Part shown: in pieces, positions 25,448 through 33,362 of the stretch | Position numbering within the stretch: position 1 is the stretch's first letter | Layout: every line of letters begins with the position of its first letter | Assembly: GCF_028471905.1 (NCBI RefSeq) | Contig: NZ_CP116902.1 | Location: 2,826,501 to 2,890,500, forward strand | Direction of reading: 5' to 3' | From: Aneurinibacillus uraniidurans | GTDB lineage: Bacteria > Bacillota > Bacilli > Aneurinibacillales > Aneurinibacillaceae | Length of the DNA stretch: 64,000 nt | Position numbers and translations under genes: made by a program | Notes under the pieces: model-generated | The model's database searches: none | Seen by the model: only the letters and a program-made list of their open reading frames with translations | What the model was told of the DNA's origin: nothing

Positions 25448-25510
25448 TTCACTCCCTCCTCTTATCACTTATCTTACCCGTTTTGACACCGATTCACACT
25501 TTCTACCGTG

Positions 25511-26887
25511 CTACCAGATCAGAACAGCACACACTGTCGCAACGACTAACCCCGATATAACCGGGATAAAATTACGACGTGCCAGCTCCAAAGGAGAAAC
25601 ACCTACAAAAGCCGCGACCGCAATAAGCGATGACCAGGCTACAATCGTTCCACCACCTGACCAGATCGACCCCATCTGTCCAACCGCTGCCAGCATGGAC
25701 GTATCGATACCATTTCCGTATGATAATGCACCTGCTAGCGCCCCTGTAATCGGCAGACCTGCAAACCCGGAGCCATCAATGCCGCAGATCAAGCCGATCA
25801 GAAGCACGCTGAATGCGGCAATCCATTCATTTTGTGGAATATATGCTTTCATGCTGTCTACAATATCAAACAAAAAACCAGGTGCCCCATCTCCAAGCAC
25901 CATAATCGAATGTTGCTGATCCCCAAGAAAGAAGAACGCCGCAATTGGAATAATGGCACCCATAATTTTGATCGCAAATACAAACCCTTCTGACAATCGC
26001 TCCCCTACCGCTTCAAATGCATTTCCTTTATGTTTCACACCTACAGCTGCAATCATAATCAGTGCAGCCGTCCCACCGATAATCGCGCCCGCATCTCCAC
26101 CTTTAATATTAAAAACAATCATGCCAACTACATCGAGCACAAACAAAAGCACGGTCAATATCGCAAACCACCCCGCATACGGATGCGCCTCGGTATCGCT
26201 CACTCTTTCTTCACGATGAGAAAGCAGCACAGGCTTTTTTATGGTTTTCCAGATTGTAAAATAAGATAGCACACCTGCGACCACACCAACGATTAACGTG
26301 AGCACAATCGATTTAAGCCAGATCGCTGATACAAGTTCCGGTGCCCCGGCCGCTTTCGCCGACAAAGCAGGAGCCACCTGCATGAGCGCATCTGCCGCCA
26401 GCGCCATTCCCTGCCCGGCCAGCGTAATCGCAATCGCCGCTCCCATGGGTGGTAATCCGGCACGGAGAGCAGCTGGAAGAAGCACGGCAGCCACCAGCGG
26501 AATTGCCGGTGTTGGCCAAAAAGCGGTCGATAATACCGCTGTAACCGCAAACAAAATCCAGTACGCCGCATGACCATTGACGATAATGCCCTGTACTGGC
26601 GTAATCATTTTGCGATCGGCCCCGATTTCTTTTAACGCATTTAGCATCCCAACCATGAATGCAATAAGCAAAACAATGCTGAATAACTCTTTCGCCGCCA
26701 TAATATTCGCGTTATATACGGCCGCCGCACCCGCCAGCATCCCTTCACTAAAGCCGCCTTTATACGCCCATCCGAGCAAAAATGTCGTCAAAATAGATGG
26801 AATGATAACGCCTTTGCGAAACAACATCGCTGCAATAACGGTAACTGCCCCCGCTGCATAAATCATATGTGCCGCATCCCAATGCAT
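25511..26887 (-). CDS. multi-pass membrane transporter, probable ion-transporter superfamily
   Basis: 458 residues, about eleven to twelve membrane helices, with repeated Gly/Ala/Pro-rich re-entrant-like stretches (STAFWPTPAIPLVAAVLLPA; GIDGSGFAGLPITGALAGAL; VGQMGSIWSGGGTIVAWSS). The two-repeat layout and Gly-rich loops recall the IT superfamily (CitM/ArsB/DctM-like permeases), but I cannot name the substrate. ATG at 26887 behind AAGGGGG. Small membrane proteins lie on both sides (25325 and 27025). Confidence 0.75.
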   Translation of the reverse strand: MHWDAAHMIYAAGAVTVIAAMLFRKGVIIPSILTTFLLGWAYKGGFSEGMLAGAAAVYNANIMAAKELFSIVLLIAFMVGMLNALKEIGADRKMITPVQGIIVNGHAAYWILFAVTAVLSTAFWPTPAIPLVAAVLLPAALRAGLPPMGAAIAITLAGQGMALAADALMQVAPALSAKAAGAPELVSAIWLKSIVLTLIVGVVAGVLSYFTIWKTIKKPVLLSHREERVSDTEAHPYAGWFAILTVLLFVLDVVGMIVFNIKGGDAGAIIGGTAALIMIAAVGVKHKGNAFEAVGERLSEGFVFAIKIMGAIIPIAAFFFLGDQQHSIMVLGDGAPGFLFDIVDSMKAYIPQNEWIAAFSVLLIGLICGIDGSGFAGLPITGALAGALSYGNGIDTSMLAAVGQMGSIWSGGGTIVAWSSLIAVAAFVGVSPLELARRNFIPVISGLVVATVCAVLIW

Positions 26888-26989
26888 ACAGCTGCCCCCT
26901 TATGGTGCAATTTGTACTTTACCGTATGCATCGAGTTATCATTTGGGCACCGGGCTTTACTTTGCATAACAAAATAAAAAGAAGCACTC

Positions 26990-27015
26990 GATCAGAGTAC
27001 TTCTACGTACCGGTT
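26990..27015 (-). terminator. terminator between the 39-codon gene and the transporter
   Basis: AGAAGCACTC and GAGTACTTCT pair (one mismatch) around GATCA; on the minus strand the stem is followed by TTTTTATTTT. Confidence 0.75.
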
Positions 27016-27024
27016 ATGTTTGAT

Positions 27025-27144
27025 CTAATGATTGATGTATTGATACCAAAAAATAGGGATTGAATACACAAGGAACGTTGTCAACAAGGCACCAAAAAGT
27101 ACATACAAATCAGTGATTTTAAACTCAAAATTCATTAGATTCAT
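27025..27144 (-). CDS. 39-residue single-pass membrane microprotein
   Basis: ATG at 27144, stop at 27025-27027; the GCAGGT site six bases upstream is moderate. A polar N-terminus (NFEFKITDLY) is followed by one hydrophobic helix and an aromatic C-terminus (IFWYQYINH). It is separated from the downstream transporter by a terminator. No family recognised. Confidence 0.5.
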   Translation of the reverse strand: MNLMNFEFKITDLYVLFGALLTTFLVYSIPIFWYQYINH

Positions 27145-27267
27145 TTTTGCACCTGCCTTTTTCTTTTATGACACGTGCTCAGTATAACAAGGAAATGTCT
27201 ATTTTTTATCTGAATACAATTAATATTTAGTAAATTAATTTTAAAGATGTTGGACGGACTGGCACAC

Positions 27268-28011
27268 TCACTTCACGTCGGTATGAATCTTATAACAGAG
27301 ACTGGTCCTGTTTGTGACATCAAACTTTCGGTATATACTTTGCAAATGTTTTTTTAACGTATTGACGCTGATAAACAGCTGAGCAGCAATCGCTTCATTG
27401 CCATACCCTTTCTGCACCAACTCCAGCACCTCTTTTTCCCTGGAGGTCAATCCATGTTCACTTTGCGGCGCAAGGCTCTCATTCTGAGCGGCAAGGTACT
27501 GTTCCAATCGCTGCGACAAAAAACGGGAGAGAATCTCCAGACACATCACATCGCGAGTGTGAAACGGTTGCTCCTTTTTGGAACGTATGAATGCTATACT
27601 TCCAAACATTTGTTTACCATTTGAGAGATAGGCCACCATCTGATGGTAGTAGCCGTACCGTAACATGAAATCATTGTAATAGTCGCTCTGTTCGTATGCT
27701 TGCGGTGACAGAATATCATGGATTCTCAGGACCTGCCGTTTAGCCAAGCGGCGGCTTACTTTGCGCGGAAGCGTGATATCCAGATGATAGCAGGAGGCGA
27801 GGTATTGATTCATCGCATGGCGATCTATATTTCGCATCACAGGATTAACGGGATCGGTTTGTTCATTGCACAGCCAGAAATTGGACTGGTGATAGCCAAA
27901 CCATTTTTCGAAGGCGTGCAGAGTCTGATTGCGAAAATCCTGCTTGGATTCCGTCATTTCATCCATAAAAGCCAGCACTTTTTGATAATCCTCTTTTGGT
28001 AGCGCTTTCAA
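27268..28011 (-). CDS. LuxR-type transcriptional regulator
   Basis: 247 residues from a TTG at 28011, behind AAAGGAAGTGG; the first internal ATG would remove 15 residues. The N-terminal ~170 residues look like a sensory alpha/beta domain (GAF-like) with a YYNDFMLRYGYYHQ core. The C-terminal LuxR helix-turn-helix is clear: GLTSREKEVLELVQKGYGNE and SVNTLKKHLQSIYRKFDVTN. Divergent from a nitrilase-family enzyme, which it probably regulates. Confidence 0.85.
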   Translation of the reverse strand: MKALPKEDYQKVLAFMDEMTESKQDFRNQTLHAFEKWFGYHQSNFWLCNEQTDPVNPVMRNIDRHAMNQYLASCYHLDITLPRKVSRRLAKRQVLRIHDILSPQAYEQSDYYNDFMLRYGYYHQMVAYLSNGKQMFGSIAFIRSKKEQPFHTRDVMCLEILSRFLSQRLEQYLAAQNESLAPQSEHGLTSREKEVLELVQKGYGNEAIAAQLFISVNTLKKHLQSIYRKFDVTNRTSLCYKIHTDVK

Positions 28012-28161
28012 TAAATGCCACTTCCTTTCGAATCAGTCTCCTGCTTTTCGGGAAATTATATCATATTTTTTCCGCCCAAATATGGCCCAATCGGGTAATT
28101 GTACAGAAGTCGCACATTTTCGATAATAGAGCTATCAAATCGCTTAACAAGGAGTGAGTTT

Positions 28162-29097
28162 ATGAGCTATCTGAATCTGGCTTTGGTCCAAATCGCATCT
28201 CCTAGCACAAATCCTGATCTGGAGGTACGGAAGCGTGAAAATTATGAGAAGCTGGTCTACTATATCGATACCATCTCCTGGATGAATCCTGCAGTAGATC
28301 TGATCGCTTTTCCTGAACTGTATCTAAACGGCTTGGATCCAATAAACTGGCTCCAGATGGCTGAGACAATCCCTGGGCCGTTGACCGATCTGCTTTGTGA
28401 AAAAGCAAGGCAGCACCGCAAGTGGCTTGCCCCTGGCTCTTTCTTTGAAAAAGCAGAGCAGGAAAACGAAGCCTATAATACAGCGATCCTAATCTCTCCT
28501 GATGGAGAAATCGTGATGAAATACCGGAAAGTGTTCATTCCCTATCCATTGGAGCAATCGACACCGGGCAACGACTTTCCGGTCTATGAAATCCCTAATA
28601 TCGGAAAGGTCGGATTCATGATCTGCGCCGATGGCCACTACCCCGAAGCGGCCCGCAATCTTGCACTCAAGGGAGCGGAGGTAATCATCAAGCCTACCTT
28701 GCAGGGGGACTGGATTGGTGGAACACGAAATAACCTGCCGATTGCCATTACCCGCGCTATTGAGAATCAGTGCTATGTTGTCAGCATTAATCACCCCAAT
28801 CCGATTGGCATGGGGCATTCAGTTGCAGTCGACCCTGAAGGAAGGATCATTGAGGAGCTTGGAGATTCCGAATCATTTACGATTGTCTATTTGAATCTGG
28901 ATGAAGTAAGGCGCGTCAGGGAGAACGGCTCAATGGGGATGTTCGGTTTTCTTAAAATGCTTAAGGGCTTTAAGGAATCAGGGATCGAGGTGGACGAAAT
29001 GTATACTGGAGACCTTGTGAAAGCACCCGTTTACCAATCGTTGAAAACACCGTATGCAAAAACGCCCGCAGATATCCGGAAATATACTGCCACATAA
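28162..29097 (+). CDS. nitrilase-superfamily carbon-nitrogen hydrolase (amidase-like)
   Basis: 311 residues from the ATG at 28162 (AAGGAGTGAG upstream). The Glu-Lys-Cys triad is visible: FPELYLNG (Glu), MKYRKVFIPYP (Lys) and MICADGHYPEAARNLALKGA (Cys). The C-terminal extension after VDPEGRIIEELGDSES is long, as in aliphatic amidase and formamidase branches. It would hydrolyse an amide or nitrile; the substrate is unknown. Divergent from a LuxR regulator, with promoters in the 150-base gap between them. Confidence 0.88.
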   Translation: MSYLNLALVQIASPSTNPDLEVRKRENYEKLVYYIDTISWMNPAVDLIAFPELYLNGLDPINWLQMAETIPGPLTDLLCEKARQHRKWLAPGSFFEKAEQENEAYNTAILISPDGEIVMKYRKVFIPYPLEQSTPGNDFPVYEIPNIGKVGFMICADGHYPEAARNLALKGAEVIIKPTLQGDWIGGTRNNLPIAITRAIENQCYVVSINHPNPIGMGHSVAVDPEGRIIEELGDSESFTIVYLNLDEVRRVRENGSMGMFGFLKMLKGFKESGIEVDEMYTGDLVKAPVYQSLKTPYAKTPADIRKYTAT

Positions 29098-29414
29098 AAA
29101 GATTCACAAGAGAATAAATTAGTTTGGATGAACAAAAAGAGGGCGTTAACGTCCTCTTCAGCGTGTGAAGAAACTCCTTGTTTCTCTACACTCTGTAAGG
29201 GTTTCAACCCTTTATTGTTAGATAAAAGTTATATTTCATTTAACCACTTCCACAATGCTTGCTAGAGTATTTCCGGAACAAAACACGTATGATAGAATGA
29301 TGCAGATTGGCATACAGAGGAAAAATTTAGGTTTATAATAACAAAAATAAAAATTCGTGACCACCTTATATACGATAGGGCTTTCTTATAGATAGAATTT
29401 CTCCTTTATTTAGA
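29098..29414. other. intergenic region with three stacked hairpins, left edge of AT-rich island
   Basis: 317 bases, no convincing ORF. From 29137 three hairpins follow each other: AAGAGGGCGTTAACGTCCTCTT (29137-29158, one mismatch), CAGCGTGTGAAGAAAC with GTTTCTCTACACTCTG (29159-29195, 13 of 16 pairs), and TAAGGGTT-TC-AACCCTTT (29196-29213). They may be the nitrilase terminator, or the relic of an insertion-sequence end. The remainder is AT-rich and featureless. Confidence 0.5.
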
Positions 29415-29672
29415 TTACTCATTTAATAATAAAGTAAGCATTTTAATCTCCTGCTCTAAATCACTTGTTGTGATTTCCTTATATCCACCTTCAACTGTTT
29501 CTCTAGTGGGACAGTTCTTTTTAAAAGATATGTAATGTTTCAATTTTAAGAAGTTACTAAGAGGAAAATCAAAGCGATACCAAGTGCTTTTATAACCTAC
29601 AATCCCATACTTTTTCAGCATATTTTCCATACACTTTATAAGTTCGTCTAGAAAATTACTCAAATTACACAC
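29415..29672 (-). CDS. hypothetical protein, possibly truncated (array gene 11)
   Basis: 85 residues from a GTG at 29672 with no good ribosome binding site, eleven bases after the stop of the previous gene. Polar and aromatic, with an FDFPLSNFLKLKHYISFKKN segment and an acidic leucine-rich C-terminus. No family recognised. The poor start and its position at the array end suggest a decayed or truncated gene. Confidence 0.4.
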   Translation of the reverse strand: MCNLSNFLDELIKCMENMLKKYGIVGYKSTWYRFDFPLSNFLKLKHYISFKKNCPTRETVEGGYKEITTSDLEQEIKMLTLLLNE

Positions 29673-29683
29673 AGTATCTAATT

Positions 29684-30025
29684 CTACTTTAGAGTACCAA
29701 TATCCCTATGGTATATATCTTCATAATAAATAATCTTTATCCCTAATTTTTCTCCATCTAAATTCTTCATATTCCAGGCAATACCACTTGGTTCAAGATG
29801 CCACTCAAATGATATTTCTTTTTTGACTTCATCTGGTGGAATTAGTTCTGGAATAAGTTGTATTAACCCATCAGTTAGGTCAATAAGTGGTTCAGAAAGA
29901 TAACTCACAGAATAAAATTTTTGTTGCCCATTAATCTCAATCTCAACATCTGTCCAACCAATACTTGTAGGTTCATATGTAAATTTCACATTATCATCTA
30001 CCCTGTCCGTAATGATAAAATCCAT
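29684..30025 (-). CDS. hypothetical protein, immunity-like (array gene 10)
   Basis: 113 residues, acidic, predicted mostly beta with no membrane segment. N-terminus DFIITDRVDDNVKFTYEPTS, mid-part IDLTDGLIQLIPELIPPDEV. The pattern of a small acidic single-domain protein among others like it recalls immunity genes of polymorphic toxin systems, but I recognise no named family. No clear ribosome binding site. Function unknown. Confidence 0.6.
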   Translation of the reverse strand: MDFIITDRVDDNVKFTYEPTSIGWTDVEIEINGQQKFYSVSYLSEPLIDLTDGLIQLIPELIPPDEVKKEISFEWHLEPSGIAWNMKNLDGEKLGIKIIYYEDIYHRDIGTLK

Positions 30026-30051
30026 GTTTTATTTAATATCTATGCATATGA

Positions 30052-30369
30052 TTACTTTGTAAATGTTTTACCAATAATCTGTCCACTGAGTGGATTCATT
30101 ACATATTGCGTACTCATAAAGGTATTTATCACTAGGCTATTTTCATCACGACGACAATGAACAACACAGATGCTACTACGACCTTCATGAATACAGTCTT
30201 TGATATTCCATAAAATTTCACCCTTCTTACTAATTGCGTAAAGATTGTTAATAGGTTGTTTTGACATATCTGTCCCATTTGGATGGCTGTTACTATTCCA
30301 TAAGCGAACTATTAGTACATTTCCAAAATCAATAATATCTTCTATAATGCACTCGTATCTTTCTTGCAT
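30052..30369 (-). CDS. hypothetical protein (array gene 9)
   Basis: 105 residues from the ATG at 30369, behind AAGGGAGATAATA. Starts MQERYECIIEDIIDFGNVLIVRL, then mostly beta strands with two Cys (KDCIHEGRSSICVVHC). A WD40/Kelch-blade-like feel (NLYAISKKGEILWNI) is only an impression. An ATAAAAT-TTCTATT junction element lies just upstream. Function unknown. Confidence 0.62.
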   Translation of the reverse strand: MQERYECIIEDIIDFGNVLIVRLWNSNSHPNGTDMSKQPINNLYAISKKGEILWNIKDCIHEGRSSICVVHCRRDENSLVINTFMSTQYVMNPLSGQIIGKTFTK

Positions 30370-30411
30370 TATTATCTCCCTTGATAAAATTGCTCTTCTA
30401 TTCTCAACCAC

Positions 30412-30765
30412 TTATACAAAAGGATTATTCATCCAATCCTCTAGGGTATCCCTTATCTCAAATCTATTATTTGAATATTTCTCCCTAATAACTTCCCAAT
30501 GTTCATTAACCAGAACTAATTTGTAGTGACCATATAAGCTTGAATCTGGATACCATCCTAAATCAAGTATCACTTTATTTTCCTTTGGTATTACCCATTC
30601 ACCATCTTTAATCTGCATCTTTACTATCTGTAAAATATCCTCAGTGAAATACCCCCAGTTATCAATTAATCCATCACTGTCTTTGCATGGGACTGGCTCT
30701 ACATCGGAAAATTTGTTATAGCAGACAGCATAGCCCATTGGAATCCTTAAGGGGATAAGAGACAT
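30412..30765 (-). CDS. hypothetical protein, immunity-like (array gene 8)
   Basis: 117 residues from the ATG at 30765, behind AGAGGTG. It begins LIPLRIPMGYAVCYNKFSDV, a start I associate with small proteins found in Bacillales toxin-immunity arrays, and ends with an acidic/aromatic stretch (EIRDTLEDWMNNPFV). Soluble, no signal peptide. Function unproven. Confidence 0.62.
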   Translation of the reverse strand: MSLIPLRIPMGYAVCYNKFSDVEPVPCKDSDGLIDNWGYFTEDILQIVKMQIKDGEWVIPKENKVILDLGWYPDSSLYGHYKLVLVNEHWEVIREKYSNNRFEIRDTLEDWMNNPFV

Positions 30766-30799
30766 TAAAAACACCTCTATTCATAATAAAATCGTGCTT

Positions 30800-31042
30800 C
30801 TATTTATACCATTCATATTCTAAATCAAAGAGTTGCACATCATTATAAGAAAGACCATTTCCATCTAAGAATGTGCTAAAGTCTTGAAAAGAATTTAAGG
30901 TGATTATACTGTGTTCTTGCCACATAGCTTCACATTCATCACATAAAAATACATTTATATCTAACTCTCTAATTTTCGCTTTATAAATAAGCCCATTACC
31001 ATCACATCTTGGACATACTACTTTCCCCTTAAACAGTTCCAT
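30800..31042 (-). CDS. small zinc-ribbon-like hypothetical protein (array gene 7)
   Basis: 80 residues. Two CxxC pairs (VCPRCDGNG and FLCDECEAMW) form a likely zinc ribbon; the C-terminal half is acidic and aromatic. ATG at 31042 behind AGGGGAAA. Small zinc-ribbon proteins of this kind occur in immunity arrays, but the family is not certain. Confidence 0.65.
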   Translation of the reverse strand: MELFKGKVVCPRCDGNGLIYKAKIRELDINVFLCDECEAMWQEHSIITLNSFQDFSTFLDGNGLSYNDVQLFDLEYEWYK

Positions 31043-31085
31043 CTTTATTTCCCCTACTCAATAAAATCATTCTTCCATTCATTTA

Positions 31086-31406
31086 CTAATCATCACACTT
31101 ATTAAAAATGAGTTCAAACTCTTTCTCTTCAATTAGATGATTGACTATTTCCTCAATACGATTACGACTGCATTCGTCTACAAGCACCATATCACTAGCC
31201 CAAAAATATCCCCCTCGCAGACACTCACCTGTATTTCTATTCTTTTCGGTAAGCGTTTGTATATTTCTATATGTAAAAAACGATGCTATCCACCTAGAAC
31301 CATCTTGATATGTAACAATTACATCAGTGTTACCATCGTATATATTCCATTCACCTTCTGCCCATTGTTCTGCTTCAATCCAAATAGAATAACACTTTCC
31401 CTCCAT
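31086..31406 (-). CDS. hypothetical protein, immunity-like (array gene 6)
   Basis: 106 residues with a strong AAGGAGG site before the ATG at 31406. Trp/Tyr-rich N-terminus (YSIWIEAEQWAEGEWN), a YQDGSRWIASFFTYRNIQTL core and an acidic helical C-terminus. The conserved look of the aromatic core suggests a real widespread family, probably immunity-type, though I cannot name it. A 49-nt hairpin repeat lies directly upstream. Confidence 0.68.
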   Translation of the reverse strand: MEGKCYSIWIEAEQWAEGEWNIYDGNTDVIVTYQDGSRWIASFFTYRNIQTLTEKNRNTGECLRGGYFWASDMVLVDECSRNRIEEIVNHLIEEKEFELIFNKCDD

Positions 31407-31427
31407 TACTAACCTCCTTCATAAAAG

Positions 31428-31476
31428 ATAGTACATACTTTCCTAACATAATACTTTATAGAAAACTGTGTACTAT
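31428..31476. repeat. hairpin repeat, copy 1
   Basis: ATAGTACATACTTTCCTA pairs with TAGAAAACTGTGTACTAT (15 of 18). Related copies lie at 32301-32345 (complete) and 32671-32707 (right half only). All three are between array genes and share the AGTACA...TGTACT ends. Confidence 0.6.
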
Positions 31477-31484
31477 ACGTAGTT

Positions 31485-31871
31485 CTAGTCTCTTGCTTGA
31501 TTATCAATTCTATAAGCAAAACCTCCATCACACCATAATTCGTAGTTGAATGTTTCTGGTTTTTCTATAAGTACCTTAGAGCGTTCAATCCATTTTCTAA
31601 TATGAGGTTCATTAATTTTCTCTGCTCTATTAAGCAATTCAATAATTTCATTTACACTTTTTTTGGAACGTATAGCATCCCCGACTAACAAATATATGCA
31701 ATTGAGAAAAAAACTTTGACTGGGGCAAGACGAATCACTTGCTAATGATAATAATACATCTGCATTTTCCATGTCTGTAATTGCTAAATCCCAATCCTGT
31801 TCACATAATGAATCTTTATCATAAGCCCATTCTATTATTTCCTCATGTGTTGGATTCCATGGGTCTTTCAT
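31485..31871 (-). CDS. hypothetical helical protein, immunity-like (array gene 5)
   Basis: 128 residues from the ATG at 31871 (AAGGGG upstream; the upstream TTG lacks support). Predicted all-alpha; it starts KDPWNPTHEEIIEWAYDKDS and contains a FLNCIYLLVGDAIRSKKSVN helix pair. Soluble and acidic. Same orientation and spacing as its neighbours. Function unknown. Confidence 0.65.
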   Translation of the reverse strand: MKDPWNPTHEEIIEWAYDKDSLCEQDWDLAITDMENADVLLSLASDSSCPSQSFFLNCIYLLVGDAIRSKKSVNEIIELLNRAEKINEPHIRKWIERSKVLIEKPETFNYELWCDGGFAYRIDNQARD

Positions 31872-31919
31872 TTGTACAATCCCCTTCCAAAGCAAGTCAC
31901 TCTAAACATAATTGCTCTT

Positions 31920-32237
31920 TTACTCAAAATCCTCATTGAATTGAAATGTTTCATTGCAATACTTAATAAAATCCTCTAACTCAAAGAAAATCTTGAAGAC
32001 AGGATATTGACTACTCTGTTCCTTAGCCCAAGTTAAATGCACAAGATAATAAAGATGGTTTTCTTTATCTTGGTATAAAACATCATCACACGACTCACTT
32101 CGAGCAATAGCATTAAGCAACTTACATGCTAATGGGTGGTACTGGTTTATCTCTCGTTTCAATTCATCATTTAGGCTTAATGCAGATTGCTCTTTAACGG
32201 ATACCCATGGTTCTTTTAATAAGGATTGTATATCCAT
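31920..32237 (-). CDS. hypothetical protein (array gene 4)
   Basis: 105 residues from the ATG at 32237, GGAGG eleven bases upstream. N-terminal half helical; then LYYLVHLTWAKEQSSQYPVF, a beta-rich segment seen in several small Bacillales proteins of immunity arrays. Acidic C-terminus. The family is not recognised with confidence. Confidence 0.62.
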   Translation of the reverse strand: MDIQSLLKEPWVSVKEQSALSLNDELKREINQYHPLACKLLNAIARSESCDDVLYQDKENHLYYLVHLTWAKEQSSQYPVFKIFFELEDFIKYCNETFQFNEDFE

Positions 32238-32300
32238 AGGTTATAATACCTCCATAAAATCGTGGTTCCATTGCTCATTTACACCAACTGAACCAGAAAC

Positions 32301-32345
32301 AGTACACAGTTTCCTATAAAGATTTATCTTAGAGAACTATGTACT
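32301..32345. repeat. hairpin repeat, copy 2
   Basis: AGTACACAGTTTCC...GA (32301-32322) faces TCTTAGAGAACTATGTACT (32327-32345), making a 45-nt imperfect hairpin related to 31428-31476. Confidence 0.6.
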
Positions 32346-32375
32346 ATCTATAATTGTTGGTTATGTCTAGATAAG

Positions 32376-32633
32376 TCATTTCCTTATAACCCATCCACTT
32401 ACATAGGCAAATATCATATAAATACTTCCCCATAAAAGCCATGCATCAATATTAGCTTTAAAAGTTGCCCAATTAACTGTAGTAGAAAGAAGAGGAAGCA
32501 AGAAAGCAAGTAGCAATGCAATTTTTTTATCTAAGCGCAATAAAGCAAACGCTGCCCCCAAAACTAAAGAAAGAACTGGACAAATTATTAGTACAAAAAA
32601 AAAAGGATTAACTTCAATAAAATGATAAATCAA
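32376..32633 (-). CDS. small membrane protein with three helices (array gene 3)
   Basis: 85 residues from a TTG at 32633 that sits nine bases after GGAGG. Three hydrophobic helices (about 10-30, 36-52 and 62-80). One of two membrane proteins in the array. No family recognised. Confidence 0.6.
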   Translation of the reverse strand: MIYHFIEVNPFFFVLIICPVLSLVLGAAFALLRLDKKIALLLAFLLPLLSTTVNWATFKANIDAWLLWGSIYMIFAYVSGWVIRK

Positions 32634-32670
32634 AACAAAATCCCTCCATCTATCTCAAAAACAACTTCAA

Positions 32671-32707
32671 ATAAAGATTTACCTTGCAAACTATGTACTA
32701 TCCACAA
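32671..32707. repeat. hairpin repeat, copy 3 (right half)
   Basis: Matches the right half of copy 2 closely (ATAAAGATTTA-C-CTT...AACTATGTACTATC); the left arm has decayed. Confidence 0.5.
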
Positions 32708-32992
32708 CTAAAAGAAAATTGTCTTTCTTGGCGAAACATCAGGCTGTCCTACAAATTTCGCTACCGTTCTTCTCTTCTTAAATCTGTAGTTGTTTAGCCA
32801 ATAAATCAAAGCATCCGCATCATAGCAAAGCCCATAATTCTCGCTATCTTCACAAACCCAGTATGGATGGTCAATGCTTCGGTCATATAACCAAGACAGG
32901 AACTCGTCTCTTAACTTGTTTATTTTTCTGCCGACTTTGGACGGACACTTCATAACCTGTTGGTGTTGGTGAAAATCAATAACAATATACAT
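32708..32992 (-). CDS. hypothetical protein (array gene 2)
   Basis: 94 residues, basic, soluble. IVIDFHQHQQVMKCPSKVGR at the N-terminus and WVCEDSENYGLCYDADALIY in the middle, then a basic tail. ATG at 32992 behind GGGGCAGC. Function unknown. Confidence 0.6.
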   Translation of the reverse strand: MYIVIDFHQHQQVMKCPSKVGRKINKLRDEFLSWLYDRSIDHPYWVCEDSENYGLCYDADALIYWLNNYRFKKRRTVAKFVGQPDVSPRKTIFF

Positions 32993-33023
32993 GTAGCTGC
33001 CCCATCTCGAATAAAATTATCAT

Positions 33024-33362
33024 CTATCCATTTTGCTTCACCGTTTTGATACAAAAAATCAGGAGCTGGGGAATCAACCAAAGACATGATTCAACAACTA
33101 CTAACGTTTCTGATGTAAAAGGTTTAAAGTAAGATTTTGTACCTTGAAGCAAGAACCTATTAAATACGAATGAACTTAAAAATGATAGGAAATTTAAAAG
33201 TAACATATTTCTAATAGATGATTGAAAAAAGGTTATTATTATAAATGCACACAACACAATAAAATAACCAATTCCCGACCCCCAATAGAAATCAACGGAC
33301 ATACCTATAAAAGTGAATGGAATAAGAAAGAAAAGAAATAATAGCCACTTCTTTCTGAACAT
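33024..33362 (-). CDS. membrane protein with about four helices (array gene 1)
   Basis: 112 residues, strongly hydrophobic with four predicted helices and a short basic start (MFRKKW). ATG at 33362 behind AAGGTGG. First gene of the leftward array; no typical promoter was identified in the short gap upstream. Function unknown. Confidence 0.6.
   Translation of the reverse strand: MFRKKWLLFLFFLIPFTFIGMSVDFYWGSGIGYFIVLCAFIIITFFQSSIRNMLLLNFLSFLSSFVFNRFLLQGTKSYFKPFTSETLVVVESCLWLIPQLLIFCIKTVKQNG

Larger units (their letters stand above)
30384..33033. repeat. junction repeat between array genes (six copies)
   Basis: A 20-base sequence with consensus ATAAAATYRTnnTTCYATT (plus strand) recurs at 30384-30403, 30786-30805, 31061-31080, 32254-32273 and 33011-33033, and in a shorter form at 31907-31925. 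Each copy lies just 5' of an array gene's ribosome binding site and next to the stop of the previous gene. The genes themselves are unrelated, so the junctions are more conserved than the contents. Confidence 0.6.
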
